NCBI GenBank assembly: GCA_035532075.1
Contig: DATKRV010000104.1
Span: 1-48,426, forward strand
From: CAIVND01 sp035532075
GTDB taxonomy: Bacteria; Actinomycetota; Acidimicrobiia; Acidimicrobiales; Bog-793
Length of the DNA stretch: 48,426 nucleotides
Direction: 5' to 3'
Below the pieces are notes generated by a model. That model did not search any database. It had not been told where the DNA came from and was given only the letters and a program-made list of their open reading frames with translations. Made by a program: the position numbers and the translations under genes. Positions 8,953 to 17,662 of this stretch are shown here, piece after piece (position 1 is the stretch's first letter; each line of letters starts with the position of its first letter).

Positions 8953-9192
8953 TCAACGCTCAGCCTCGACAACGAGTTCGTCACGAATCTTCTCGGCGAT
9001 CGCGAGCGCCTCCGCCGCGGAGATCCCTGCCCGTGCCGCCAACCAGCAGGAGATTGGTGCAGCTGTTCGCTCGGAGCAGTGCGCCGCGATCCCCGCGAGA
9101 TTAAGCAGCATTGCGGCCTCTTCAACAGCCGGCATATCGAGTCCGAGGCGCTCGGCGTAACGCCCGATCCACTCAGAACCCGACAGTGTCAT
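8953..9192 (-). CDS. DUF6457 domain protein
   Basis: A 79-residue small protein whose pattern WIGRYAERLGLD, LLNLAGIAAHCSERTAAPIS and CWLAARAGISAAEALAIAEKI fits the DUF6457 helical family, found in Actinobacteria near or fused to molybdenum-cofactor genes. Its function is not known; the conserved HxSER-AAPIxCxLA core suggests a binding site. It starts at ATG 9192, is divergent from mobA (95 bp) and lies upstream of fdhD. That position supports a role in molybdoenzyme maturation, which is inference only. Confidence 0.72.
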   Translation of the reverse strand: MTLSGSEWIGRYAERLGLDMPAVEEAAMLLNLAGIAAHCSERTAAPISCWLAARAGISAAEALAIAEKIRDELVVEAER

Positions 9193-9287
9193 CGATCTCG
9201 TACCATACTACCGATGCCCTCTTTTCTTGATTCTCCGCACCTCGCCCTTGATCGAGCACGAGCTCTGAGATCTGGCATCACCCGCAG

Positions 9288-9905
9288 ATGAGCATGTGTC
9301 GGCTCGGCGGGATCCTCCTCACTGGTGGTTCAAGCACCAGGATGGGAGCGGACAAGGCAAGACTCACGGTCGGCGGGACTCCGCTCTCGCGGCGATTGGG
9401 CCGCCTGCTTGTTCCACTCGTTGATCTCGCGGTTGAGGTAGGTGAGGGAGCCTCGGAGCTCAGGGCTGTTCGGGAGGCTCCCTCGGGAGCAGGACCATTG
9501 GCTGCGATCGGTGCGGGCTACACCGAGCTCCTCAACATGGGCCTGAGCCCCGACGTTGCGTGTCTTGTCCTCGCCTGCGACCTGCCCCATCTGAACTCTT
9601 CGGTGCTCGGTCGAATCGCCAGATGGCCAGGTGACCAATCAGTCCTCCCGGTGATTGGCAACTTCGCCCAGCCGCTCTGCGCGCGGTGGTCATCCCACGA
9701 TCTCCACCAGGTGGTCCACGCACTGCAGAGGGGCGAGAGCTCACTGCAGTCTTTGCCAGACAGGGAGGGGGCGATTCTTCTCGACGAAAGGACATGGGGG
9801 GGTGAGAGCATCGCCTTCGAAGATGTCGACCGTCCCGAGGACCTAGTCCGGCTGAATCTTCACAGTCATGAACACATTTCAATTCCGGATCTCCCCCCGA
9901 GATGA
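9288..9905 (+). CDS. mobA: Molybdenum cofactor guanylyltransferase (MobA)
   Basis: A 205-residue nucleotidyltransferase. The GTP-binding signature LTGGSSTRMGADKA is at residues 11-24, followed by GAGPLAAI (68-75) and LACDLPHL (95-102) with the Mg-binding Asp. MobA adds GMP to Mo-molybdopterin to make the MGD cofactor. The first ATG (9288) and one six bases later are both possible starts. The end is followed 67 bp later by moeA on the same strand, so they form a Moco-synthesis operon. A CDS start inside the mobA end (9868) is possible for moeA but less likely. Confidence 0.88.
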   Translation: MSMCRLGGILLTGGSSTRMGADKARLTVGGTPLSRRLGRLLVPLVDLAVEVGEGASELRAVREAPSGAGPLAAIGAGYTELLNMGLSPDVACLVLACDLPHLNSSVLGRIARWPGDQSVLPVIGNFAQPLCARWSSHDLHQVVHALQRGESSLQSLPDREGAILLDERTWGGESIAFEDVDRPEDLVRLNLHSHEHISIPDLPPR

Positions 9906-9972
9906 TCATGCCCGCGAGCGACAGCCTCTCCATGGACTCATCAGCCACTTCGACCGAGATGGAGAATCCTTC

Positions 9973-11190
9973 GTGAACACGACGATGTCGCTCGACGAGA
10001 TCCTGGCGATCGTGCTCGAAGACCTTGCGCCCCTCGAAATGATCGCGCTCGCACCGCGAGATGCTCTCGGCCTCGTGCTGGCTCAGCCGATTATCTCGGA
10101 CGAGTCAGTTCCGCGCTTTGCCAATTCGGCGATGGATGGCTACGCAATGCGATCGAAAGATACCTGCGAAGATGGCGTATTTCTCCACATTGTGGGTGCG
10201 ACAATGGCGGGCGACAAGGGCGCGAACGCCCTCACCTCGAATCAGGCGGTGCGGATCATGACCGGTGCGCCCATCCCCGAGGGCGCGGATGCGGTCTGCA
10301 TGTTCGAGGAGACCTCTGAACTGGACGGCCGCGTCCATATCCCAAGAGCACTCGCACCCGGTACCAACATCCGTCTTCCCGGCGAGGACATCCTCGCGGG
10401 TATGGAGGTGTTCTCGAAGGCGACGACGCTTGGCCCGACACATCTTGGCGTGCTTGCCAGCATTGGAGTCACCAGTGTCCGGGTCCACCGCCGACCGGTC
10501 GTCGGGGTCCTCTCCTGTGGAGACGAGCTCGTCCATGCGGATGTGACTCCAGGTCCCGGCCAGATTCGTGACGCCAATCGCCCGGCGCTCCTCGCGGTGG
10601 TCGCGACATTTGGTGCACTTGCGGTTGATCTTGGAATTGCCGGCGACGACGAGCCTGCGTTGATCGATCGCATTGATAGCGTGAGGACTGGCTGCGATCT
10701 ACTCATCACCAGCGGTGGCGCAAGCGGTGGGGATCGTGACTCGATCGCCTCAGCACTGGAAAAGGTCTCGGGCGCAAGGCGCGTCCATTCGATTCGCGCC
10801 GCAATCCGACCCGCAAAGCCGCTTGTCTTTGCGATGCTCGGCGAACCCGGATTGCCGGTCTTTGGGCTGCCCGGAAATCCGGTCTCCGCACTTGTTGCCT
10901 TTGAGATTTTCGTCAAGCCCGCGCTGCGCAAATTGGCCGGTCAGCGTGAGTTCATCGACCGGGCGATGGCGGGCGTCGCCGAGTCGGATTTTCCTCGGAG
11001 CCAAGACGGGAAGGTGCATTTTGTTCGCGCGAATGCCCATATCGATCAGTCCGGGACATGGCATGTCTCCCCCTCTCGTGGGCAGGGAGCCCATATGCTC
11101 CTCGCGATGGCACATTCGAATGCGCTGGTCATGCTGCGAGACGGAGAGGGCACGAAGGAGGGCGAGCGAGTCGAGTTCCGTCTGCTGTAG
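9973..11190 (+). CDS. moeA: Molybdopterin molybdotransferase (MoeA)
   Basis: A 405-residue protein of normal MoeA length. Domain signatures in order are VPRFANSAMDGYA, MTGAPIPEGADAV, the molybdopterin-binding domain with LITSGGASGGDRD (usually SGGxSxGDxD), and VFGLPGNPVSALV, then the C-terminal domain. MoeA inserts molybdate into adenylylated molybdopterin. The start is GTG 9973 with TGGAGAA just ahead; ATG 9985 is an alternative, and an upstream open frame to 9868 overlaps mobA and lacks similarity. It completes the Mo-cofactor end of this cluster. moaA, moaC and moaE are not in the window. Confidence 0.93.
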   Translation: MNTTMSLDEILAIVLEDLAPLEMIALAPRDALGLVLAQPIISDESVPRFANSAMDGYAMRSKDTCEDGVFLHIVGATMAGDKGANALTSNQAVRIMTGAPIPEGADAVCMFEETSELDGRVHIPRALAPGTNIRLPGEDILAGMEVFSKATTLGPTHLGVLASIGVTSVRVHRRPVVGVLSCGDELVHADVTPGPGQIRDANRPALLAVVATFGALAVDLGIAGDDEPALIDRIDSVRTGCDLLITSGGASGGDRDSIASALEKVSGARRVHSIRAAIRPAKPLVFAMLGEPGLPVFGLPGNPVSALVAFEIFVKPALRKLAGQREFIDRAMAGVAESDFPRSQDGKVHFVRANAHIDQSGTWHVSPSRGQGAHMLLAMAHSNALVMLRDGEGTKEGERVEFRLL

Positions 11191-11662
11191 GAAGACTCCT
11201 CTCGAACGAGCCTGTTTCTCGGTTACCGCCGAACACCTCTGCAGCCCCTCCGACCCGGCCGACGCGATTGAAGTGTCTTCCCGAGTCCTCCCGAGACCGC
11301 GCACGGCTGGGACAGCTTCAAAATGGCGCCGCAGATGAGGGCTCAGATGACCCTGGCTGGCACATTTTCCCCCTCCCACCGCGCGATGACCTGTCTCCTC
11401 TGATGTGCACAGACGAGCCTGCACTGGAGCGTGCTCCGGGCAATCCACCGGGCAACACTTGCGCTGACCCGAGTATCGCGCCCGTGTCGGACACCCCATC
11501 TCAATGACGACCACCATTGACTCCGAGCGCGTTGGAGCTCCTCGCCAACCACACGAATGGGACGCTGTCCGTCCGCACAGCTGGGCTCCGTGTGAGGGTG
11601 TCTGTCGTTCGGAACACTGGAAAATACGGTTGGCCTCTCCAAAAAACCAGTAGCTTCCCAGC
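11191..11662. other. 472 bp without a recognised gene
   Basis: This lies between moeA and the alpha/beta hydrolase, both plus strand. Frames in it are short or Arg/Ser-rich and show no family. No tRNA, hairpin with a T tract, or repeat was seen. The last about 60 bases must carry the hydrolase promoter. Confidence 0.4.
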
Positions 11663-12373
11663 GTGCCGTATATCGCTGTGCATGACCTCGCGATGTATTA
11701 CGAGATCCACGGAACGGGAGAACCCCTTGTCCTGGTGCTTGGCCTCGGGTCAGATGTCTCGCAATACTCGTGGATGATCGAAGAGCTCGCCCGGCACTAT
11801 CGGACGATTGCCTTTGACAACCGGGGCGCTGGCCGCACGGGTATGCCGACGCAGAGCTACTCCATTACGCAGATGACCGATGACCTCGCTGGCCTTCTCG
11901 AGGAACTCGCGATCGATCCGGCTCGGATCCTTGGCATCTCACTCGGGAGTCGCATCGCTGTCGATCTGGCAGTGCGCTACCCGAATCGGGTCAAGGATCT
12001 GATTCTCGTCAGTGTGCTCGCCCGTCGGGTCGTCGGGCAACGAATATCCTTGCCCCTACGGCTTTCCTTCATTGCTCGATGGCTCCCCGGATTTCGCCCC
12101 CGGTTCCGTCAACCCTGGTACGCCTTCGTCAACCAGCACGCAGCCGCGCTTGACTACGACAGTGTCGGATGTGCGGCCGAGATCGAAGTTCCCACCCTGA
12201 TCCTGCACGGTCGACGCGACCGCACAGCATCGCATCAAGGAGCCGAGGAGATTGCCCACGCGGCCGCACGATCACGTCTTGTCAGCTTTACGGGAGGGCA
12301 CTCGTTTTTCCGCGGGAACGAGCAAGATGCATTCTTTCAAGAGATCTTCAACGGTGCCAAGATCACCCAATAG
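11663..12373 (+). CDS. Alpha/beta hydrolase
   Basis: A 236-residue alpha/beta hydrolase fold protein. Seen are the strand VLVLGLGSD with the oxyanion hole, FDNRGAGRTG, the nucleophile elbow GISLGS (Ser93), the acid in LHGRRDRT, and the catalytic His in FTGGHSFF. It is shorter than typical members (about 260-280), mainly in the cap region. The start is GTG 11663. The reaction cannot be deduced; related proteins are esterases, lactonases or C-C hydrolases. The DCC-family gene follows 31 bp later and is probably co-transcribed. Confidence 0.85.
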   Translation: MPYIAVHDLAMYYEIHGTGEPLVLVLGLGSDVSQYSWMIEELARHYRTIAFDNRGAGRTGMPTQSYSITQMTDDLAGLLEELAIDPARILGISLGSRIAVDLAVRYPNRVKDLILVSVLARRVVGQRISLPLRLSFIARWLPGFRPRFRQPWYAFVNQHAAALDYDSVGCAAEIEVPTLILHGRRDRTASHQGAEEIAHAAARSRLVSFTGGHSFFRGNEQDAFFQEIFNGAKITQ

Positions 12374-12404
12374 CAACTTCTCCATGACCAAGGAGCGCTA
12401 TCCA

Positions 12405-12830
12405 ATGCAACGTGCAACCCCACCTGTACTCGTCTACGACGGATCATGTGGCTTTTGCACACGCTCGGCAATATGGCTCTCGCGCCACGTCGCGGCCGAC
12501 TCGATCGTGTTGTGCGCCTCGCAGGCCATGAGCTCTGAGGATTTCGCCGCACTCGGACTGGATCAGATCGAGGCAAGCGCTTCGGTGTGGTGGATTGACG
12601 GAGAGATCCGCCGAAATGGCCACGCTGCGATCAGTGCCGCGCTCAAGAGCTGTCACTGGTGTTGGCGACCGTTAGGAATGCTGATGGATCTCGCCCCGTT
12701 TCGCTGGATCGGTCCACTCATCTATCGGCTGGTCGCGCGCAACCGACATCGGCTTCCCGGCGCTACCGCTGCGTGCCGCGTTGCCGAGTCACAAAAACCT
12801 GACATCCAAAAGAATGCCAAAGATCCTTAG
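12405..12830 (+). CDS. DCC family (DUF393) thiol-disulfide oxidoreductase-like protein
   Basis: A 141-residue protein with the family-defining VYDGSCGFCTR motif (Cys15 and Cys18), followed by the usual WLSRHVAADSIV, the WWIDGEIRRNGHAAI segment and a C-terminal hydrophobic stretch RWIGPLIYRLVARNRHRLPG. DCC proteins look thioredoxin-like, but their substrates are unproven. ATG 12405 is preceded by AAGGAG at 12389-12394 at good spacing; an upstream ATG at 12384 is possible. It is likely in an operon with the hydrolase. Confidence 0.83.
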   Translation: MQRATPPVLVYDGSCGFCTRSAIWLSRHVAADSIVLCASQAMSSEDFAALGLDQIEASASVWWIDGEIRRNGHAAISAALKSCHWCWRPLGMLMDLAPFRWIGPLIYRLVARNRHRLPGATAACRVAESQKPDIQKNAKDP

Positions 12831-12847
12831 ACGCGCATCTCTTCGCA

Positions 12848-13129
12848 TCAGAGTCGTTCTCCGGTGCGGGTGAGACATGGAGCCCAGGCGCCGCACGTCA
12901 GATGAGGTGGCAGAAAAACAGATGACACTGGATCGTCGATATCGCCCACCTCGGTCCGATCAAGACCAACGCAAATGAGAACCTGATCCAATACCTCTTC
13001 AACGCAAGCGCGCGAGAGATCATCCTTGTTCACAACATGTCGCTGAACTGTTGGGAGTGAGACTCCAAGTCTCCGCGCGACATCTTGGAATATAGAACCG
13101 GCAATAGCGCTTTTGGCAAGCGGGACCAT
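12848..13129 (-). pseudogene. Truncated TetR family regulator
   Basis: The frame holds a clean TetR-type helix-turn-helix (FQDVARRLGVSLPTVQRHVV followed by NKDDLSRACVEEVL). Residues that belong to helix 1 (VVTREEIVRGS) continue upstream of the first ATG with no start codon. After about residue 55 the sequence stops resembling a ligand domain and ends after 93 residues, against a usual length near 200. The N-terminus lacks a start and the C-terminal domain is lost, so it is probably a remnant. It faces the DCC gene tail to tail (17 bp). Confidence 0.6.
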
Positions 13130-13485
13130 CGATCCACGAACGATCTCCTCTCGAGTGACAACCGGCCTTTCGCAGAGACCGGGGGCTGTCGGCGATGTAC
13201 GGTCAGTCGAGGTGCACGATCTTGATCTTTCGGCGCGCCAGTCTCATTTGTTCAATCGCAACCGAACTCTTGGTTTGCGTCCGACCATTGCATTTCAAAG
13301 ATCGACAGAGCCGTAAGCTCTGGATTCGTCATGCTTTCCTTGCCCGATACTCACCTCGCGCCTCGATGCAAGGGACTTGGCCCCCGCGCTCGATGTCTCG
13401 TTCCCGAGGTCGGTCGCACCGACGCGCACGGGTACGCAAATACGATGATTCACAGAACAAAACGACTCGGCATTGAGCGAGTGGA
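13130..13485. other. 356 bp without a recognised gene
   Basis: This lies between the TetR remnant and the methyltransferase, both minus strand. The first about 50 bases continue the TetR helix 1 coding sequence in frame. The rest shows no domain, RNA gene or repeat and may be further decayed sequence. Confidence 0.35.
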
Positions 13486-14100
13486 TCAGTTGCGCCTCAT
13501 CAACACCCAGGTAAAAGGCTGCATCGAGCCCCAGGGAGTCTGATGGTCGCGCTCGAAACTCTCGATCACTCCGAAATCTGGGGCGAACAGCCCCCCGAGT
13601 TCACCAGCCGACCAGCGATGGACGGGAAAGCCCGAGCACATTTCGGGACCCTCAGGAGAGAACGTGGCAATGATGAGTGACCCTCCCGGTCGAACCGCGC
13701 GCGTCGCGCACTGTACGTAGCGCTGCTGGTCGGAGCGGTCGATGAGAAAATGGAACACGGCGCGGTCGTGCCAGAGCGCGTAGGAACGGTCAGGCGAGAA
13801 GATCGCAATGTCGGCGATGATCCAGTGGACGGCGGTATTCTTCCCATAAGTTGTCTCAATACGGGCACGTGACTCCGCGATCGCAGTCGATGAGATATCA
13901 AGAACCGTGATATCGGTATGAAGCCGGGAGATCAGAGAGTCGACGAGCGCCGACGAGCCGGCCCCGATGTCGATGATCGGATCGTCGAGTTTGAGCGCTA
14001 GTTGATCGATCAGTTGAAGAGATTCCCGAGGAACCTTCTGGGTCCACGACCGTTCGGAGTCAGCTTTCGATTGGTAGGTCGATTCCCACTGTAAGGACAC
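13486..14100 (-). CDS. Class I SAM-dependent methyltransferase
   Basis: A protein of about 204 residues. The N-terminal WESTYQSKADSERSWTQ is the W-x3-Y-x-K-x5-SW lead of small-molecule methyltransferases. Motif I is IIDIGAGSS (residues 42-50), an acidic VLDIS forms motif II, and DRAVFHFLI and RPGGSLIIATFSPEG form the later core. The methyl acceptor is unknown. The frame is open to an ATG at 14145, but GTG 14100 puts the start right at the conserved W. A TATACT hexamer on the minus strand a few bases ahead of that GTG argues that translation does not begin farther upstream. Confidence 0.78.
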   Translation of the reverse strand: MSLQWESTYQSKADSERSWTQKVPRESLQLIDQLALKLDDPIIDIGAGSSALVDSLISRLHTDITVLDISSTAIAESRARIETTYGKNTAVHWIIADIAIFSPDRSYALWHDRAVFHFLIDRSDQQRYVQCATRAVRPGGSLIIATFSPEGPEMCSGFPVHRWSAGELGGLFAPDFGVIESFERDHQTPWGSMQPFTWVLMRRN

Positions 14101-14250
14101 ACGGCCAGTATACGAAGCGTGTCTCCGCGGCGGGCGCCCTGACATCCGCGCTGGATGCCCCGGACGCGAGAACGTAACCAGTCGTTACAATCGAACAATG
14201 CCCATGCGACGCGAGCCCATTGCGCCGTATGACAACAGTGCGCGGGTCAC

Positions 14251-15318
14251 ATGATGGCGATACTCATTCGCTCCATCTCACAGACTTGGCCCCCGTTTGT
14301 CTTCGTGAGCGGACTTCTGCTCATCGGGCGCGTCGCGGCCTCAGATGGTCTCTTTGCCTGGGCAGGATCCCGTCTCGCTCTGATTCCTGGAAGTGCGCGA
14401 GTACTCTATTTTGCGATGATGGCGCTCGTTGCCACTGTCACGGTGTTCCTCAACCTTGATACCTCGATTGTCTTTTTGACACCAATCATCCTCCATGTCG
14501 CTCGACGACGAAAACTTGACGACCACGCCTTTCTCTACGGATCAATCTTTATGGCGAATGCTGCCTCGTTACTTCTCCCTGGCTCGAATCTGACCAACCT
14601 TCTCGTTGTCTCGTCGATCCACGTGACGGGAGTTCGATTCGCCGCTGCGATGCTCCCACCCTGGATTGTCGCAGTAACCATCACCGCAACGGTCATTGCG
14701 ATCTGGCAGTGGCGACAGCTCGGCGACCGGCGCGAGACGGAGATCGATGTGATGCCGTTTCATGCTGGCTTTGGGATCGTGGGCATCGTCATTTCGACGA
14801 TCCTCGTCCTTGTCCTCTCCAATCCCGCACCCTTGATATTTCTCCTTGGGGTCGTCCTTGTCCTCGCACAGATGTCTGTTATCGGTCGCATGAGCCTTCG
14901 CACCACGCTCCGCGCCACCAACTTTGAACTTCTGCTCGGACTCTTTCTCGTTGCCGTCGCTGCCGGCGTAATCGGAAGGATCTGGAACGTCCCACATCGG
15001 CTGCTCGGCTCGCTCTCTCCTCTCGCGACCGTCGGCCTCAGCGCGGGTCTGGCGAACCTACTCAACAATCTCCCCGCGACGATGCTCCTCGCATCCCAGC
15101 GCCCACCCCGTCCCGAGGCGTTGCTCATCGGACTCAACCTTGGTCCGAACCTCTGCGTCATCGGTGCCATGTCCTCGCTCCTGTGGCTCCGCATCAGTCG
15201 TGCGGCGGGAGCGAAACCATCCGTGAAGACATTCACGCTCCTTGGCTTGATCGTCACGCCTCTCTCAGCGCTGGTCGCGACAATCGCCTTCCAACATCTC
15301 GCATTCGCCCGCCTCTGA
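14251..15318 (+). CDS. ArsB/SLC13-type anion permease
   Basis: A 355-residue polytopic membrane protein of about 10 segments. It has ion-transporter superfamily elements: VTVFLNLDTSIVFLTPI, then NAASLLLPGSNLTNLLV (the SN-TN pattern of the first hairpin), and a second half with LLNNLPATMLLA and GLNLGPNLCVIGAMSSLLWL. ArsB and SLC13 relatives move arsenite or di/tricarboxylates out of or into the cell. It is shorter than ArsB (about 430). No arsR or arsC lies nearby, so calling it an arsenite pump would be unsafe. The start ATG-ATG at 14251 lacks a clear ribosome site. Confidence 0.75.
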   Translation: MMAILIRSISQTWPPFVFVSGLLLIGRVAASDGLFAWAGSRLALIPGSARVLYFAMMALVATVTVFLNLDTSIVFLTPIILHVARRRKLDDHAFLYGSIFMANAASLLLPGSNLTNLLVVSSIHVTGVRFAAAMLPPWIVAVTITATVIAIWQWRQLGDRRETEIDVMPFHAGFGIVGIVISTILVLVLSNPAPLIFLLGVVLVLAQMSVIGRMSLRTTLRATNFELLLGLFLVAVAAGVIGRIWNVPHRLLGSLSPLATVGLSAGLANLLNNLPATMLLASQRPPRPEALLIGLNLGPNLCVIGAMSSLLWLRISRAAGAKPSVKTFTLLGLIVTPLSALVATIAFQHLAFARL

Positions 15319-15503
15319 CGAGCCACGCGCCCCGGGATCGATCTCTCCTGCTCGATGATTGCCAGCGCTCTAGAGTGGCAATATGCCAGGGTTGAGCGTG
15401 CATCCTGATCCCATCTTTGGCCATCCCTCATTGGTTTCACAGCGTCGGTGCCACCTCAAGACACCCGACGCGAACCGTTGATCGTCCGGTCCGAAGAGAT
15501 CCA

Positions 15504-16100
15504 TTGCATCTCTCCATCGTTGCGAGCGTCTTTCCGATCATTTTTTTTGGCGAACTTCCCGACAAAACGATGTTCGCCTCGCTGGTCCTCGCGACAAAGG
15601 GACGGCCGAGCGCCGTCTGGCTCGGAGCCACCGTTGCCTTCGCCATCCACGTCGCGATTGCCGTCAGTGCCGGCATTGTCTTGTTCCATCTGCTATCACC
15701 ACGGACCGTCGACGCAGTAGTCTCGGCGATGTTCATCATCGGAGCAGCCCTGGCTCTCCGAGAGGCGCGGAACGAAGAGCGGCACGAGGAACAGGAAGAG
15801 GAGCTTGCGTTCAAGGAGGCGAGGACGCACCGTCAGACGTTCGTCACCGCGTTCATCGTGATCTTCCTCGCCGAGTGGGGAGATCTCACCCAGGTTCTGA
15901 CGGCAAACCTCGCAGCAAGGTACCACTCTCCGCTGTCCGTTGGTCTCGGTGCAATGCTCGCGCTCGTGAGCGTCGCGGGGATTGCTGTCATCGGTGGGAG
16001 GAGCCTGATGCGCTGGATGAATCCCCGAGTCATCAGAATTGTCACCGCACTGGTCCTCCTTGCGCTCGGGATCGTCTCAGCGGTATTCGCCGCCAGATAG
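15504..16100 (+). CDS. TMEM165/GDT1 family (UPF0016) cation transporter
   Basis: A 198-residue protein with six hydrophobic segments and the two family signatures: FGELPDKT near residue 13 and EWGDLTQ near residue 124 (family E-x-G-D-K/R-T). A charged loop rich in Glu and Arg (EARNEERHEEQEEE) separates the halves. Family members export Mn2+ or exchange Ca2+/H+. I chose TTG 15504 (after GAAGAG) because the upstream frame to 15417 is not hydrophobic and lacks similarity. A different start a few codons away is possible. Confidence 0.85.
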   Translation: MHLSIVASVFPIIFFGELPDKTMFASLVLATKGRPSAVWLGATVAFAIHVAIAVSAGIVLFHLLSPRTVDAVVSAMFIIGAALALREARNEERHEEQEEELAFKEARTHRQTFVTAFIVIFLAEWGDLTQVLTANLAARYHSPLSVGLGAMLALVSVAGIAVIGGRSLMRWMNPRVIRIVTALVLLALGIVSAVFAAR

Positions 16101-16228
16101 GAGTGACTGCCCGGTCGGGTCGAGCGCCCCGTGGCCGACCCCCGACTCGTCATTTTTAACCAATCGGACCTAGGATCGGGACCGCCAACTCTGTGGCGAA
16201 ACACCGAGCACGAGGAGACCGCAAAAAA

Positions 16229-17500
16229 GTGGCTGAAAGCGTCACCATCACGGATAACCGCAACGGTAAATCACTTGAGATTCCGATCAGGGATGGCGGC
16301 GTCAGCGGCGCCGAATGGTCCAAGCTTCTTCCGGGGGTCTGGTTCTACGACCCGGCATTCGGGGCGACCGCAGAGTGCGAAAGCTCGATCACCTACATCG
16401 ACGGCGACGCGGGCATCTTGCGATACCGGGGTATTCCGATCGAACAGCTCGCCGAACACTCGAGCTACCTGGAGGTTGCATACCTCCTCTTGCATGGCGA
16501 ACTGCCAAACCAGATGCAGCTCGCGACGTGGACCAAGGACATCACACAACATTCATTCATCCACGAAAACGTCCGCAAGCGGTTCCTCGAAGGTTTCCAC
16601 TACGACGCTCACCCAATGGGAATGCTCGTCTCCGCAATCGCTGCGCTTTCGACCTTCTACCCCGATGCCAAGGAGATCTTCGATCCCACCTCGCGTTATC
16701 TCCAGACCGTCCGTCTGATTGCAAAGATGCCGACACTCTCGGCCGCTGCGCATCGATTCAGTATTGGAATGCCCTTCGTCTATCCCGACAATGACCTGAG
16801 CTTCGCCGAGAACTTCCTCTCGATGATGTGGAAGATCGCTGAACCACACTACGTGGCCGATCCACGCCTCGCGCATGCGATCGAGGTGCTGTTCATCTTG
16901 CATGCAGACCACGAGCAGAACTGTTCAACCACGACAATGCGCGTCGTCGGATCGAGCCATTCTGACCCCTATTCGTCGGCTGCCGCGGCGATTGCCGCCC
17001 TCTATGGCCCACGGCACGGCGGCGCGAACGAAGAGGTGCTCCGCATGTTGAACGAGATCGGGACGATCGAGAACGTTCCGGATTTCATCAAATCGGTCAA
17101 GGAGGGAAAGAGTCTTCTGTTCGGGTTTGGTCACCGCGTCTACAAGAACTACGACCCGCGCGCGAAGATCATCCAGCGCGTCGCGTATGACGTCTTCGAG
17201 GTCACCGGAAAAAATCCCCTGCTCGACATCGCCCTCAAGCTCGAAGAGGTTGCGCTAGCCGATGAATACTTCATCAGCAGAAAGCTCTATCCGAATGTCG
17301 ACTTCTACTCCGGGATCATCTATCAGGCGATGGGCTTCCCGGAGGAGATGTTTCCCGTGCTTTTCGCGATCGCCCGCACCGCGGGTTGGCTCGCCCACTG
17401 GACCGAGGCACTCGAGAACAAGACCCGCATTGCCCGCCCGCGCCAGATCTATACCGGTTCACCTGAGCGTCCCTACGTTCCGATGCACGACCGCAGCTAG
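16229..17500 (+). CDS. gltA: Citrate synthase
   Basis: A 423-residue type II-like citrate synthase that condenses acetyl-CoA and oxaloacetate. The catalytic set is intact: His263 in GPRHGGANE, His302 in FGHRVYKNYDPRA, and Asp358 in YPNVDFYSG; HADHEQN is at 225-231. The frame opens at 16193, but GTG 16229 has GAGGAG 11 bases ahead and fits the family N-terminus (VTITDNRNGKSLEIPI). It is a single-gene unit, and a strong hairpin lies beyond the stop. Confidence 0.95.
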   Translation: MAESVTITDNRNGKSLEIPIRDGGVSGAEWSKLLPGVWFYDPAFGATAECESSITYIDGDAGILRYRGIPIEQLAEHSSYLEVAYLLLHGELPNQMQLATWTKDITQHSFIHENVRKRFLEGFHYDAHPMGMLVSAIAALSTFYPDAKEIFDPTSRYLQTVRLIAKMPTLSAAAHRFSIGMPFVYPDNDLSFAENFLSMMWKIAEPHYVADPRLAHAIEVLFILHADHEQNCSTTTMRVVGSSHSDPYSSAAAAIAALYGPRHGGANEEVLRMLNEIGTIENVPDFIKSVKEGKSLLFGFGHRVYKNYDPRAKIIQRVAYDVFEVTGKNPLLDIALKLEEVALADEYFISRKLYPNVDFYSGIIYQAMGFPEEMFPVLFAIARTAGWLAHWTEALENKTRIARPRQIYTGSPERPYVPMHDRS

Positions 17501-17591
17501 AACCACACGTCCTCGTATCATTTGTAACGATAGAGACCATGTGCTAGGCAGATGAACGTGGCGCCTTGGCCCACGACTGGGAGGGAACGCT

Positions 17592-17618
17592 GGGCCCGTC
17601 GGCGATGTCGACGGGCCC
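17592..17618. terminator. Hairpin between convergent gltA and rlmB
   Basis: GGGCCCGTCG (17592-17601) pairs perfectly with CGACGGGCCC (17609-17618) around a 7-base loop. It lies 91 bp after the gltA stop and 44 bp after the rlmB stop, so it could end transcription from both sides. It lacks a run of T on either strand, so a pause or Rho-assisted role is also possible. Confidence 0.6.
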
Positions 17619-17662
17619 GCATTCGTCTCCCAGGACTTGAAGATGACCTTTGCCGGAGGTAT

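Noticed and set aside
14251..15318. Arsenite efflux pump ArsB
   Set aside because: The fold fits, but there is no arsR or arsC nearby and the protein is short, so only a permease of the ArsB/SLC13 group is claimed.
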